Origin: Micromonospora sp. RP3T
GTDB lineage: Bacteria > Actinomycetota > Actinomycetes > Mycobacteriales > Micromonosporaceae
Assembly: GCF_003027925.1 (NCBI RefSeq)
Contig: NZ_PYPS01000022.1
Coordinates: 1 to 64,000, forward strand
Direction: 5' to 3'
Length of the DNA: 64,000 bases
The position numbers were made by a program, and so were the translations under genes. Each line of letters begins with the position of its first letter. Within the stretch, counting starts at the first letter, position 1. The notes under the pieces are model-generated. The model worked only from the letters and a program-made list of their open reading frames with translations, was not told the DNA's origin and did no database searches. This document shows positions 1 to 8,124 of this stretch, one piece after another.

Positions 1-4
1 CGCT

Positions 5-88
5 CCCCACCCCCACCCCCCGGTCCCGCCGCCGCCCCACCCCCCGCCCCTCCCGGTGAGGTGGGGGTTTTGGTGGGGGTGGGGCGGG
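5..88. other. C-tract / G-quadruplex-forming inverted region
   Basis: Positions 63-88 on the + strand contain four G-runs (63-67, 75-79, 81-84, 86-88) separated by short loops, a canonical G-quadruplex pattern. Positions 5-17 are a C-rich stretch exactly complementary to 72-84, so the two could also pair as a 13-bp stem. There is no gene in the first 128 bases. The region could act as promoter structure for the small ORFs downstream or simply be GC-biased low-complexity sequence; the function is inference. Confidence 0.45.
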
Positions 89-128
89 TAGGCGGCGGCA
101 CGGGTCGACGCGATCGGGGGGCGGATCG

Positions 129-365
129 ATGGGATATCGGGCACGCGACGGCGAGGAACCCGTCGACCCGGCGCACGCCGAAGACGCCGCCGGTCAGGCT
201 CGCCTGGTGCAGGTGGCGGCGGACACGGACGTGCCGGCCCCCACCCCGGACACGCCGGCGCCGGACGAGGTGACCGAGGACGACGGGTCCGGGATGGCCG
301 GCGGAGCGTCCGGCAGCAGCTCGGGCGGCTCGTCGATGCCGACCCACCCCGACGCGGCCCGCTGA
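129..365 (+). CDS. Small acidic hypothetical protein (78 aa)
   Basis: I do not recognise a family. The predicted 78-residue product is rich in Asp, Glu, Pro, Gly and Ser, ends in a Gly/Ser-rich stretch, and has no signal peptide or membrane segment, so it is probably disordered. The upstream sequence is G-rich but has no clear Shine-Dalgarno core at good spacing, so the start is weak. It lies 36 bp ahead of another small acidic ORF on the same strand, and the two could be co-transcribed. It may be a chance ORF in GC-rich DNA. Confidence 0.35.
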   Translation: MGYRARDGEEPVDPAHAEDAAGQARLVQVAADTDVPAPTPDTPAPDEVTEDDGSGMAGGASGSSSGGSSMPTHPDAAR

Positions 366-401
366 ACGTTTGCCATCCCCGCGGGCGGGCAGGAGTGCGA
401 C

Positions 402-662
402 ATGACCAGTGAAGAGTCCTTCGGCCGCGCCGCCGGCGACGAACCCGACGGCGCCACCGCCTACGAGGCGTCCCTACGCCCGCCGGGCGAATCCCTGCAC
501 ACCACGAACGACACCGGCGACGACTTCGCCGACCTGCCTGCCGAGGACCGCCGCTCGGCGCAGGACACGAGCCGCGCCGGCTACGACGTCGACGCGGTCT
601 CCGGCACCGGCGACCCGGCCGACGAGCCGGAGGAGATCGAGGAGGGCCGGCCGCTGCGCTGA
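402..662 (+). CDS. Small acidic hypothetical protein (86 aa)
   Basis: An 86-residue, strongly acidic, probably disordered product (many Asp, Glu, Pro, Ser; only Arg among the basic residues). The ATG is preceded by an AGGAG ribosome-binding site at proper spacing (around 391-395), which supports translation. Its last 82 bases overlap, in antisense, the 3' end of rnhA on the opposite strand. No family is recognised; small acidic proteins of this sort are common in actinomycetes and usually unannotated. The overlap means either this ORF or the low-complexity RNase HI tail is under relaxed constraint. Confidence 0.55.
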   Translation: MTSEESFGRAAGDEPDGATAYEASLRPPGESLHTTNDTGDDFADLPAEDRRSAQDTSRAGYDVDAVSGTGDPADEPEEIEEGRPLR

Positions 663-1147
663 GCCGCGCGCGGGGCGGCCGGTGCGCCGGCCGCCCGCGC
701 CTCGGTCATCCCCCGGTTGGCCAGCGCGTCGGCGCGTTCGTTCTCCGGGTGCCCGTTGTGGCCCTTCACCCACAGCCAGGTGACGTCGTGGCGCGCGCAG
801 GCGGCCTCCAACCGCTGCCACAGGTCGGCGTTCTTCACCGGCTGTTTCGCCGCGGTGCGCCAACCGTTGCGCTTCCACCCGTCCACCCAGCCGGTGATGC
901 CGTTGCGCACGTAGGTGCTGTCGGTGTGCAGCCGCACCGTGACCGGCCGCGTGAGGCTCTCCAACGCCCGGATCGCGGCGGTCAGCTCCATCCGGTTGTT
1001 GGTCGTCGGGGTGGCCTCGCCGCCGCACAGCTCCCGCTCGTGCCCGCCCCAGCGCAGCAGCGCGCCCCAGCCGCCCGGCCCGGGGTTGCCGCTGCACGCG
1101 CCGTCGGTCCAGATCTCCACGACCCGGCCGCTCTCCGCCTCCACCAT
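581..1147 (-). CDS. rnhA: Ribonuclease HI
   Basis: Cleaves the RNA strand of RNA-DNA hybrids (R-loop and Okazaki-primer processing) in the cytoplasm. The 188-aa product has the RNase H core in its first ~150 residues. The catalytic set aligns with the E. coli enzyme: Asp15 in TDGACSGNPG, Glu54 in NRMELTAA, Asp76 in HTDSTYV, His130 in KGHNGHPENE and Asp140 in ERADALA. The core matches the usual ~155-aa length. The remaining ~40 residues form an Ala/Ser/Pro-rich tail with no recognised function that overlaps a convergent small ORF by 82 bp. The start is the ATG at 1147. It is not in an obvious operon. Confidence 0.95.
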   Translation of the reverse strand: MVEAESGRVVEIWTDGACSGNPGPGGWGALLRWGGHERELCGGEATPTTNNRMELTAAIRALESLTRPVTVRLHTDSTYVRNGITGWVDGWKRNGWRTAAKQPVKNADLWQRLEAACARHDVTWLWVKGHNGHPENERADALANRGMTEARAAGAPAAPRAAQRSGRPSSISSGSSAGSPVPETASTS

Positions 1148-1251
1148 GCCGGCAACCTACCCGGTACGCCGCCCGACCCGACCGCCCGACCCGCGTTCCC
1201 GGGTCCGGCGGGGCCACCCGCGGCGCGGTCGCCCGACTAGCGTGCGGAGCC

Positions 1252-2025
1252 ATGACCGCACCCCTGGAGTTCGGCACCCTGTGCAACTTCCGAGACCTCG
1301 GCGGCTGGCGGACCGACGACGGTCACACCGTGGCCCGCGGCCGGCTCTACCGCTCCGACTCCCTGGCCAAACTCGCCGGCGACGACCTGGCCCGGTTCGC
1401 GGCGCTCGGCGTCCGCACCGTGATCGACCTGCGCTACCCGTGGGAGATCGCCGACCACGGCCGGGCACCGGAGAGCCTCGGCGTCACCTGGCACAACCTG
1501 AGCATCGAGCACCGCACCTACGTCCAGGCCGACATCGACCCCGACGTGGACCCGTGGCGCTACCTGGCCGACCGGTACGCCGAGGTGGCCGAGGACGGCG
1601 TGGTCGAGCTGCGCCGGGCGGTGGAGGTGATCGCCCACGACGCGCACCCGCTGGTGTTCCACTGCGCGTCCGGCAAGGACCGCACCGGGCTGCTGGCCGC
1701 GCTGGTGCTCGCCCTGCTCGGCGTGGACACCGACCAGATCGCGGCGGACTTCGCGCGCACCGAACACGCCACCGGGCGGCTGGTCGCCGAGTGGCGCGAG
1801 CGCAACGGCGGCGCGACGCCACGCTGGCCCGCGTACGGGCGGGCGCCCGAGGCGCTCATCCGGCTGGTGCTGGCCGAACTGACCACGGCGCACGGCTCGG
1901 TCCACGGCTACGTCACCGGACGGCTCGGGGTCGGCGAGGAGACCATCGCCGCGCTGCGCGCCCGGCTGCTCACCGACGACGAAAAACCGCACGACGGCGA
2001 CGCGGCGCTCTGGCAGGCTCGCTGA
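1252..2025 (+). CDS. Tyrosine/serine protein phosphatase-like enzyme (Y_phosphatase3 type)
   Basis: Predicted cytoplasmic phosphatase of the bacterial atypical dual-specificity family (MptpB/Iph-like). The 257-aa protein opens with a FRDLGGW-type motif typical of the family and carries the P-loop H-C-x5-R as HCASGKDRTG, with nucleophile Cys138 and phosphate-binding Arg144. Substrates may be phosphotyrosine proteins or phosphoinositides; the sequence does not decide. The stop is followed after two bases by the GTG start of the serine hydrolase gene, so the two are probably one transcript. It diverges from rnhA with a ~100-bp gap. Confidence 0.88.
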   Translation: MTAPLEFGTLCNFRDLGGWRTDDGHTVARGRLYRSDSLAKLAGDDLARFAALGVRTVIDLRYPWEIADHGRAPESLGVTWHNLSIEHRTYVQADIDPDVDPWRYLADRYAEVAEDGVVELRRAVEVIAHDAHPLVFHCASGKDRTGLLAALVLALLGVDTDQIAADFARTEHATGRLVAEWRERNGGATPRWPAYGRAPEALIRLVLAELTTAHGSVHGYVTGRLGVGEETIAALRARLLTDDEKPHDGDAALWQAR

Positions 2026-2027
2026 TC

Positions 2028-3155
2028 GTGGACAGTCGCTGGGACGGCCTGCGGGCCGAGGTGCGCGCCGCGCTCGACGACCTCGTGACCTCCGGGCGGG
2101 AGGCCGGCGTGCAGGTGGCCGCGTACCTCGACGGCGCGCCGATCGTCGAGGAGCAGGCCGGCCTCGCCGACACCGCCACCGGCCGGCCGATGACCGCCGA
2201 CACGCCGGTGCACGCGGTCTCCACCGGCAAGGGCCTCACCGCCACCGTGGTGCACGTGCTGGCCGAGCAGGGCCGGCTCGACGAGGACCTGCCCCTGGCC
2301 CGGGTGTGGCCGGAGTTCGCCCGGCACGGCAAGGACGGCATCACGCTGCGGCACGTGCTCACCCACACCGCCGGCCTGCCCGCGCTGCCCGCCGACGTCA
2401 CCCCCGCCGACTTCACCGACTGGTCCCGGATGTGCGACCTGCTCGCCGACGCGACACCACTGTGGGCCCCTGGCGAGCGGCTGGCGTACCACGCGTGGAC
2501 GTGGGGCTGGCTGCTCGGCGAGGTGGTCCGCCGGGTCACCGGCAGACCGGTCTCCCAGGTGCTCGCCGAGGAGGTGGCCGGGCCGCTCGGCGTGACCCGG
2601 GAACTGTTCCTCGGCGTACCCGACGCGGAGCTGCCCCGGCTGGCCCGGCTGGAGGACGCCGGCCTGTCCGCGCTGATGACCTGGGCCGGCGCGCATCTGC
2701 CGCACTTCGACGCGGTCGCCCCGCCCGCGGTCCGCCCGGACACCACGACCGGCAGCGACCCCGACGTGCTGCGCGCCGACGTGCCCTCGGTCGGCACCAT
2801 GAGCGCCCGCGCGGTCGCCCGGATGTACGCGGCGCTGCTCGGCCCCGTCGACGGCGTCCGACTGATCTCCGCCGAGCGGCTACGCGCGGTGTCCGCGCCG
2901 GCCGTCCGCGCCCAGGAGTGGGTGTTCCGGCAGGAGAGCACGTTCGGGCTCGGCTACGCGGTCGACGACGACGGCTCGTTCGGCACCGCCGGCAGCGGCG
3001 GCAGCCTCGCGTTCGCGTACCCGGAACTGGGGTTGACCGTGGCGGCGGTCCGCAACCGGCTCGGCGCCGGCGACGGCGACCCGATGGAACGGCTACGAGC
3101 GCTGGTGCGCGACCGGGTCGCCGAGACCCTGAGCGGGGCGCAGACGGGCCCGTAG
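2028..3155 (+). CDS. Serine hydrolase, beta-lactamase/esterase family (class C-like fold)
   Basis: A 375-aa predicted serine hydrolase of the penicillin-binding-protein-like (EstB/class C beta-lactamase) family. The nucleophile motif S-x-x-K is STGK with Ser65 and Lys68. The second-box tyrosine is probably Tyr154 in a Y-H-A motif, as in esterase-type members. There is no signal peptide, so a cytoplasmic esterase or peptidase is more likely than a resistance enzyme. The GTG start at 2028 lies two bases after the phosphatase stop, implying translational coupling. The last 63 bases overlap the convergent lycopene cyclase gene. Confidence 0.88.
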   Translation: MDSRWDGLRAEVRAALDDLVTSGREAGVQVAAYLDGAPIVEEQAGLADTATGRPMTADTPVHAVSTGKGLTATVVHVLAEQGRLDEDLPLARVWPEFARHGKDGITLRHVLTHTAGLPALPADVTPADFTDWSRMCDLLADATPLWAPGERLAYHAWTWGWLLGEVVRRVTGRPVSQVLAEEVAGPLGVTRELFLGVPDAELPRLARLEDAGLSALMTWAGAHLPHFDAVAPPAVRPDTTTGSDPDVLRADVPSVGTMSARAVARMYAALLGPVDGVRLISAERLRAVSAPAVRAQEWVFRQESTFGLGYAVDDDGSFGTAGSGGSLAFAYPELGLTVAAVRNRLGAGDGDPMERLRALVRDRVAETLSGAQTGP

Positions 3156-4316
3156 CCGCCCGGCGGCGTCGCCGAGCACCGCACCGGTCATCGGCAGCAA
3201 CGGGCTGGACCGCATCACCGCCAGATCCTCGGCCGGCGTGGTCGCGCCGTCGAGGAACCGCAGCACCCGCTCCGCCGGATTGCGGTCGAACAGCCGCTCG
3301 AAGAACTCCACCCCGGCCACGTGCCCCCGGTCCAGCGCGCGCAACGCCACCGCGTCCATCCACCGGTGCCGACCCGGGTACGCCGGCAGCGGCACCGGCG
3401 GCCGGCCCGCCGCCACCGCCCGGGCCACCTGGTCGGCCTGGCGCAGCATCGCGGAGAACGTGAACCCGGTGGACGGGCGCGTCGCCCCGCCGGCGGTGCC
3501 CAACCGCACCACCCGGCGGCTCGGCCGGACCACGAACGGGCCGTCCGTCATCGGGATCACCCCGTTCTCCACCTCCCGCACCCGCAACGCGCCCAGATCC
3601 AGCCCGAGCAGCCCGGCGTAGCCGCGCAGCGCCGCATCGTAGCCGGCGTCGTCGAGCACCGCCGGCCCGAACTCGGTGTACTCGACGAGCGCGAACCGGT
3701 CGTCGACCGGCAACACGTACCCGAACGACACGCCGCGGGCCGGCTGCGGCGTGCGGAAGTCCATCAGCACCGCCCGACCCGGATCGAAGGTCGGCCGCTC
3801 CGCCGCCAACCACCAGCCCCGGAAGTGCTGCAACCAGCTCGTCCGACCCGGCCGCGACGGCGGGCGCGGCCGGGAGTCCAGCACCCAACCGGCGCGCACC
3901 AACGCCCGCCCCGACGGGTCGCACACGGTCACCCGCTCCCCGTCGTCACGCAGCTCCCCCGCCGGCGCGGCGATCCGGACCGCGCCCAGCCGCCGCTCCG
4001 CCTCGGCAGCCCGGTCGTAGACCGGGGCGGAGCGGACCATGGCGTACCGCAGCGGGGCCAGCGGCAGGACGCGGCGGCCCGCCGCGGTGACCACCTCCAC
4101 CCGCGACCAGCTCGCGCTCAACAGCGGTTCCAGGTCACCGCCCGGCGTGCCCCAGAACGCCCAGGTGCGGTCCTGGCCCCGCTTGCGGACCGGGTCGACC
4201 ACCGCGACCCGCACGCCGGTCACCCCGTGCCGGTCCAGGGCAGCCAGGACCAGCGACGCGGCGCCGCCGCCGCCGACCAGCGCGAGGTCGACGTCGACCG
4301 GGGAGGATGCGGGCAT
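3093..4316 (-). CDS. crtY: Lycopene cyclase, CrtY/CrtL family
   Basis: FAD/NAD-dependent cyclase converting the psi-ends of lycopene to ionone rings in carotenoid synthesis. The 407-aa protein has an N-terminal Rossmann dinucleotide-binding motif (LVGGGGAASL, residues ~13-22). It also carries family signatures I recognise: DRTWAFW near residue 48, HFRGWW near 165 and a central FxYVLP-type segment. It stands alone: no phytoene synthase, desaturase or GGPP synthase is in this window, so the substrate must come from genes elsewhere. Its 3' end overlaps the convergent serine hydrolase by 63 bp. Start ATG at 4316. Confidence 0.88.
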   Translation of the reverse strand: MPASSPVDVDLALVGGGGAASLVLAALDRHGVTGVRVAVVDPVRKRGQDRTWAFWGTPGGDLEPLLSASWSRVEVVTAAGRRVLPLAPLRYAMVRSAPVYDRAAEAERRLGAVRIAAPAGELRDDGERVTVCDPSGRALVRAGWVLDSRPRPPSRPGRTSWLQHFRGWWLAAERPTFDPGRAVLMDFRTPQPARGVSFGYVLPVDDRFALVEYTEFGPAVLDDAGYDAALRGYAGLLGLDLGALRVREVENGVIPMTDGPFVVRPSRRVVRLGTAGGATRPSTGFTFSAMLRQADQVARAVAAGRPPVPLPAYPGRHRWMDAVALRALDRGHVAGVEFFERLFDRNPAERVLRFLDGATTPAEDLAVMRSSPLLPMTGAVLGDAAGRLRARLRPAQGLGDPVAHQRS

Positions 4317-4397
4317 CCGCCCACGCTGTCACACCGACGGGCAGCGCCGTCGGGGACCCCGCCGCCCGACGCCGCCGCGCCGCGTAGATTCGGCGGC

Positions 4398-5456
4398 ATG
4401 ACGCTGCGGGTGGGACTGCTCGGGTACGGCACGGCTGGGCGGGTGTTCCACGCCCCGCTCATCGCCGCCACTCCCGGCCTGCGGCTGGACGCGGTGGTGA
4501 CCCGCGACCCGCAGCGCCGCGCGCAGGCCCAGGCCGACCACCCCGACGCCCGGGTCGTCGACGACGCGGACCACCTGTGGCGGGCGGCCGACCAGCTCGA
4601 CCTGGTGGTGGTGGCCGCGCCGAACCGGCAGCACGTGCCGCTGGCCCGGGCCGCGGTGGCCGCCGGGCTACCGGTCGTGGTGGACAAGCCGCTCGCCCCG
4701 ACCGGTGAACAGGGCCGGGCGCTGCTGGCCGACGCCGAAACCGCCGGCGTGCCGCTCACCGTGTTCCAGAACCGACGCTGGGACGGCGACTACCGCACCG
4801 TGTGCCGGCTGGTCGAGGCCGGCGAGCTGGGCCGGGTCACCCGGTTCGAGTCACGGTTCGAACGGTGGCGGCCCACGATCAAGCCGGGCTGGCGGGAGAG
4901 CGGCGCGCCCGACGACGCCGGCGGCGCGCTGTTCGACCTCGGCGCCCACCTCATCGACCAGGCGGTCCAGCTGTTCGGGCCGGTGGCACACGTCTACGCC
5001 GAGGTGGACCGGCGGCGGCCCGGCGCCGAGGTGGACGACGACGCGTTCGTCGCGCTCACCCACACCGGCGGCGTACGCTCGCACCTCTGGACGGGCGCGG
5101 TCACCGCGCAGTCCGGCCCCCGCTTCCGGGTGCTCGGCGACCGGGCCGCCTACACGAGCTGGGGCCTGGACCCGCAGGAGGCGGCGCTGCGCGCCGGCCG
5201 GCGACCCGACGAACCCGGCTGGGGCGAGGTCGACCCGCAGCGCTACGGACGGCTCGGCGCCGACGACGACCTGCGGGCCGTACCCACCGAACCGGGCCGC
5301 TACCCGGAGTTCTACGCCCAGGTGGCGACCGCGCTGCGCGACGGCACACCGATGCCGGTCGACCCGGCCGACGCGGTCGCCGTGGTCGAACTGATCGAGC
5401 TGGCGCACGAGGCCGCCGCGCAGAACCTCACGCTGCCGGTCCCCCCGCTGCGCTGA
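4398..5456 (+). CDS. Gfo/Idh/MocA family NAD(P)-dependent oxidoreductase
   Basis: Predicted sugar or polyol dehydrogenase of 352 aa. It has an N-terminal Rossmann motif GLLGYGTAGRVFHAP (residues ~5-19) and a DKP variant of the EKP motif near residue 97 (VVDKPLA). The C-terminal alpha/beta domain contains the catalytic-type D-x3-H in LFDLGAHLIDQ. The FHAP after the Gly-rich loop and the PxxQLF segment resemble the YvaA/scyllo-inositol-dehydrogenase subgroup, but the substrate is not evident. The ATG at 4398 starts exactly at the Rossmann strand. The 3' end overlaps the convergent MFS gene by 29 bp. Confidence 0.92.
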   Translation: MTLRVGLLGYGTAGRVFHAPLIAATPGLRLDAVVTRDPQRRAQAQADHPDARVVDDADHLWRAADQLDLVVVAAPNRQHVPLARAAVAAGLPVVVDKPLAPTGEQGRALLADAETAGVPLTVFQNRRWDGDYRTVCRLVEAGELGRVTRFESRFERWRPTIKPGWRESGAPDDAGGALFDLGAHLIDQAVQLFGPVAHVYAEVDRRRPGAEVDDDAFVALTHTGGVRSHLWTGAVTAQSGPRFRVLGDRAAYTSWGLDPQEAALRAGRRPDEPGWGEVDPQRYGRLGADDDLRAVPTEPGRYPEFYAQVATALRDGTPMPVDPADAVAVVELIELAHEAAAQNLTLPVPPLR

Positions 5457-6699
5457 CCGCCGGCCCGGGCGCCTCCGGGGCCGGCTCGGCGTACGCGGCG
5501 GCCACCGTCGCCCGGTCGAACACCCGCCACGTCGCGGCGATCACCACCACCGCCACCACGAACCCCACCCAGTACGGGGCGGTGATCCCGAACCGCGCCG
5601 CCACCACGCCGCCCAACAACGCGCCGACACAGTTGCCGCCCGCCGCGAGGAACAACGTCGTGCTGCCCACCCGGCCCATCAACGCCGGCGGGGTGAGCCG
5701 CTGCCGCAGCGAGTTCGCCACGATGTTCCACAACGCGCTGTGCACGCCGAACGCGAACAACGCGAACCCGACCACCGCCGCGCTGCGCGACGCCGCCAAC
5801 GCCAGATGCAGACCGGCCTCCACCAGCAGACCCACCCGCACCGTCCAGGTGGCGCTCAGCGCGGCGATCAACCGGTCGCCGAGCACCGAACCGAGCAGCC
5901 CACCCACCGCCATGCAGGTGAACAACACGCCGTACCCGACCGGGCCGAGACCGAGCCGCTCGGTCGCCAGCAACACCAGCACCGCTACCGCGGCGGTCAG
6001 CGTGACGTTCAGCAACCCGATCAGCAGCGCCATGGTCCGCAGCAGCCGCTGCGACGACAACCAACGGAACCCCTCCGCCACCTCCGCCCGCACCGAACGC
6101 GTCCCGGCCGGCGCCGGCGCGCCCCGGTACGAACCGGCGAGCAGACCCACCAGCACGGCGCTGAGCGCGTACGTGCCGGCGTTCAGCGCGAACGGCACGG
6201 CCGCCGCCAACACGAACAGGAACCCGCCCAGCGGGCCGGCGACCATGTTCTGCATCACCTGGGCGCCGCCGCTCAACCACCCGTTCGCCCGCTCCAGCCG
6301 GGCCCGCGGCACCACCGCCGGCAGCACCGCCTGCGCCGCGGTACGGAACACCACCTCACCGGTGTTCACCACGAACAACACCACGTAGAGCAGCGCCACC
6401 CCGGCCCGACCGGCCAGCATCGCCGCGGCCAACGCGACGAGCGCGCCGACGCGTACCCAGTCGATGAGCACCATCAGCCGACGCCGGTCCACCCGGTCGG
6501 CCAGCACGCCGCCGGGCAGCGCGAACAGCAGCCACGGCAACCACGACACCGCCGCGCCCGCGGCGACCACCAGCGGATCGTCGGTCCGCGACGCCACGTA
6601 CAGCGGGGCGGCCACCGTGGCCGTGCCGCTGCCCAACGCCGACAGCGTGCTCGCGGCCCACAGTCGGGCGAAGCGTCCGTCCAGCCGTTCCCCCGTCAC
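5428..6699 (-). CDS. MFS transporter (enterobactin exporter EntS/DHA3-like)
   Basis: A 423-aa membrane protein with twelve predicted hydrophobic helices and the MFS loop motif between TM2 and TM3 (GGVLADRVDRRRLM near residue 60). Its layout, with ALGSGTATVA near the N terminus and a duplicated RxxGR-like loop in the middle, resembles the DHA3/EntS family of drug or siderophore exporters. Substrate unknown; no siderophore or antibiotic genes adjoin it. It converges on and overlaps the oxidoreductase gene by 29 bp, leaving no room for an intergenic terminator. Confidence 0.9.
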   Translation of the reverse strand: MTGERLDGRFARLWAASTLSALGSGTATVAAPLYVASRTDDPLVVAAGAAVSWLPWLLFALPGGVLADRVDRRRLMVLIDWVRVGALVALAAAMLAGRAGVALLYVVLFVVNTGEVVFRTAAQAVLPAVVPRARLERANGWLSGGAQVMQNMVAGPLGGFLFVLAAAVPFALNAGTYALSAVLVGLLAGSYRGAPAPAGTRSVRAEVAEGFRWLSSQRLLRTMALLIGLLNVTLTAAVAVLVLLATERLGLGPVGYGVLFTCMAVGGLLGSVLGDRLIAALSATWTVRVGLLVEAGLHLALAASRSAAVVGFALFAFGVHSALWNIVANSLRQRLTPPALMGRVGSTTLFLAAGGNCVGALLGGVVAARFGITAPYWVGFVVAVVVIAATWRVFDRATVAAAYAEPAPEAPGPAVSAAGGPAA

Positions 6700-6740
6700 G
6701 AAGCCGCAAGCTACCAGCGACGAGCCGCCCCGCCCAGCGG

Positions 6741-6790
6741 TTTAAGGCCGGGCCCCTTGTTAACGCCTCCGGTAGAGAAGGGGCCCCACC
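6741..6790. repeat. GGGGCCCC-type palindromic repeat, copy 1
   Basis: An inverted repeat with 9-base perfect arms at 6750-6758 and 6778-6786 (GGGCCCCTT / AAGGGGCCC). The 19-base centre contains a TTAACGC..TCCGGTAGAG core. The same core recurs with one mismatch at 18080-18101, and related GGGGCCCC/TTAA palindromes occur at 18061-18150 and 18597-18636. It lies in the 200-bp gap between divergent genes, so it is a dispersed REP-like element rather than a terminator. Confidence 0.75.
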
Positions 6791-6899
6791 TCACACGTCG
6801 GCGTGCTCTCGTTACGACGCGGGCCGGTCGGGGTACCTGCGGGCGACGACCGGGCCGGCCCGGCGGACCCGACCGGTGCGACCAAGGTGAGGTACGAAC

Positions 6900-8081
6900 A
6901 TGCGGAACTGGGTGCGGGCCGCCGCCGGGCGGGTACGCCGGGACTGGGTGTCGGTGGTCGAGGCGACCGTGGCCGCCACCGTCGCCTGGGTCCTCGCCTC
7001 CCGGGTGATCGGTCACCCCGATCCGTTCTTCGCCCCGTCCGCCGCGCTGGTGGTGCTCGGCGAGACCCGGGGCAAGCGACTGCGGCAGACCGTCGAGATC
7101 CTGCTCGGGGTGGCCGCCGGCATCCTGGTGGCCGACGTCGTCGTGCAGGCACTCGGCCCGACCACCACCACCGTGTTCCTGGTGCTGGGCTGCACCCTCG
7201 GGCTGATGGTGGTGCTCGGCGCGAGCACCACGCTGACCGTACAGGCCGCCGTCTCGGCGTTGTACCTGGTCGTGGTGGCCGCGCCGAAGGGCAGTCTGAT
7301 GCCGTTCCGGTTCGTCGACGCGCTGATCGGCGGCGCGGTGGCGATCGCGGCCAGCCAGTTGATCGTGGCCCGGGACCCGCTCGCGCCGCTGGTGGCCGAG
7401 GCCCGGCAGACCTTCGCCGACCTGGCCGACCTGCTCGACCGTGTCAACGACGCGCTGCGCCGGTGCGACGAGGACGCCGCCCGGGCGGCGCTGGAGCGGG
7501 CCCGCCAGGTGGACGACTGCGTGGATCGGCTGCGCGAGGCGGTGGCGGCGACCGGTGAGACGTTGCGGCTGCGGGTCCGCCGCCGCCGGCACATCGGCCA
7601 GGTCCGGGAGGTCGAGGCCACCACCCGGCAACTCGACTACGCCGCGCGCAACATCCGGGTGCTGGCCCGCGCCGGCGTGCACCTGACCCGGCTGCACACC
7701 GCCACCCCACCCGAGTTGGCCCTGGCGATGAACGAACTCGCCGACGCGCTCCGCGCCGCCGGCGAGGCCATGGTGCACAGCCTGACCGGCGACGACGACG
7801 CGCCCGGATGCGCGGAACGGGCCGACGCCGCCGCCCTGGAGGCGGTCCGGATCGCCGCGCAGTTGTTCGAGTCCCAGCCGCCCCTGCCACTCATCATGAT
7901 CATCGGGCAGATCCGGGCCACCGCCATCGACCTGCTACGCGCGGTCGGCACCGACGACCCGGTCCTCGGCCGGGTCGACGAGGCCCTCGGCCTGCCGGAG
8001 TCATCCACCCCGCCGGGTGCCTGCGGTCCGCCTGCGCCGCGCGCCGACCCCGGGACGACGCCGACCACAGTGGCGGCCTGA
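6900..8081 (+). CDS. FUSC/aromatic acid exporter-type membrane protein
   Basis: A 393-aa integral membrane protein. The first ~160 residues hold about six hydrophobic segments typical of the FUSC/ArAE family (efflux of aromatic carboxylic acids or related compounds). They are followed by a mostly helical, Arg/Glu-rich cytoplasmic half with predicted coiled-coil character (~residues 165-330). The GHPDPFFAPSAALV segment after the first helix is characteristic of actinobacterial FUSC proteins. The ATG is preceded by a GGTGAGG ribosome-binding site. Substrate unknown. It stands alone after a palindromic repeat. Confidence 0.85.
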   Translation: MRNWVRAAAGRVRRDWVSVVEATVAATVAWVLASRVIGHPDPFFAPSAALVVLGETRGKRLRQTVEILLGVAAGILVADVVVQALGPTTTTVFLVLGCTLGLMVVLGASTTLTVQAAVSALYLVVVAAPKGSLMPFRFVDALIGGAVAIAASQLIVARDPLAPLVAEARQTFADLADLLDRVNDALRRCDEDAARAALERARQVDDCVDRLREAVAATGETLRLRVRRRRHIGQVREVEATTRQLDYAARNIRVLARAGVHLTRLHTATPPELALAMNELADALRAAGEAMVHSLTGDDDAPGCAERADAAALEAVRIAAQLFESQPPLPLIMIIGQIRATAIDLLRAVGTDDPVLGRVDEALGLPESSTPPGACGPPAPRADPGTTPTTVAA

Positions 8082-8086
8082 CAGCG

Positions 8087-8121
8087 GAGCGGGCGCTGCC
8101 GGGGCCGGCCGCGTCCCGCTC
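8087..8121. terminator. Possible bidirectional terminator
   Basis: A GAGCGGG / CCCGCTC inverted repeat (8087-8093 and 8115-8121) enclosing an internal GGCCGGCC palindrome. It lies in the 43-bp gap between the convergent FUSC gene and the 181-aa gene. There is no T-tract, as is usual in actinomycetes. Modest arm length. Confidence 0.4.
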
Positions 8122-8124
8122 AGC

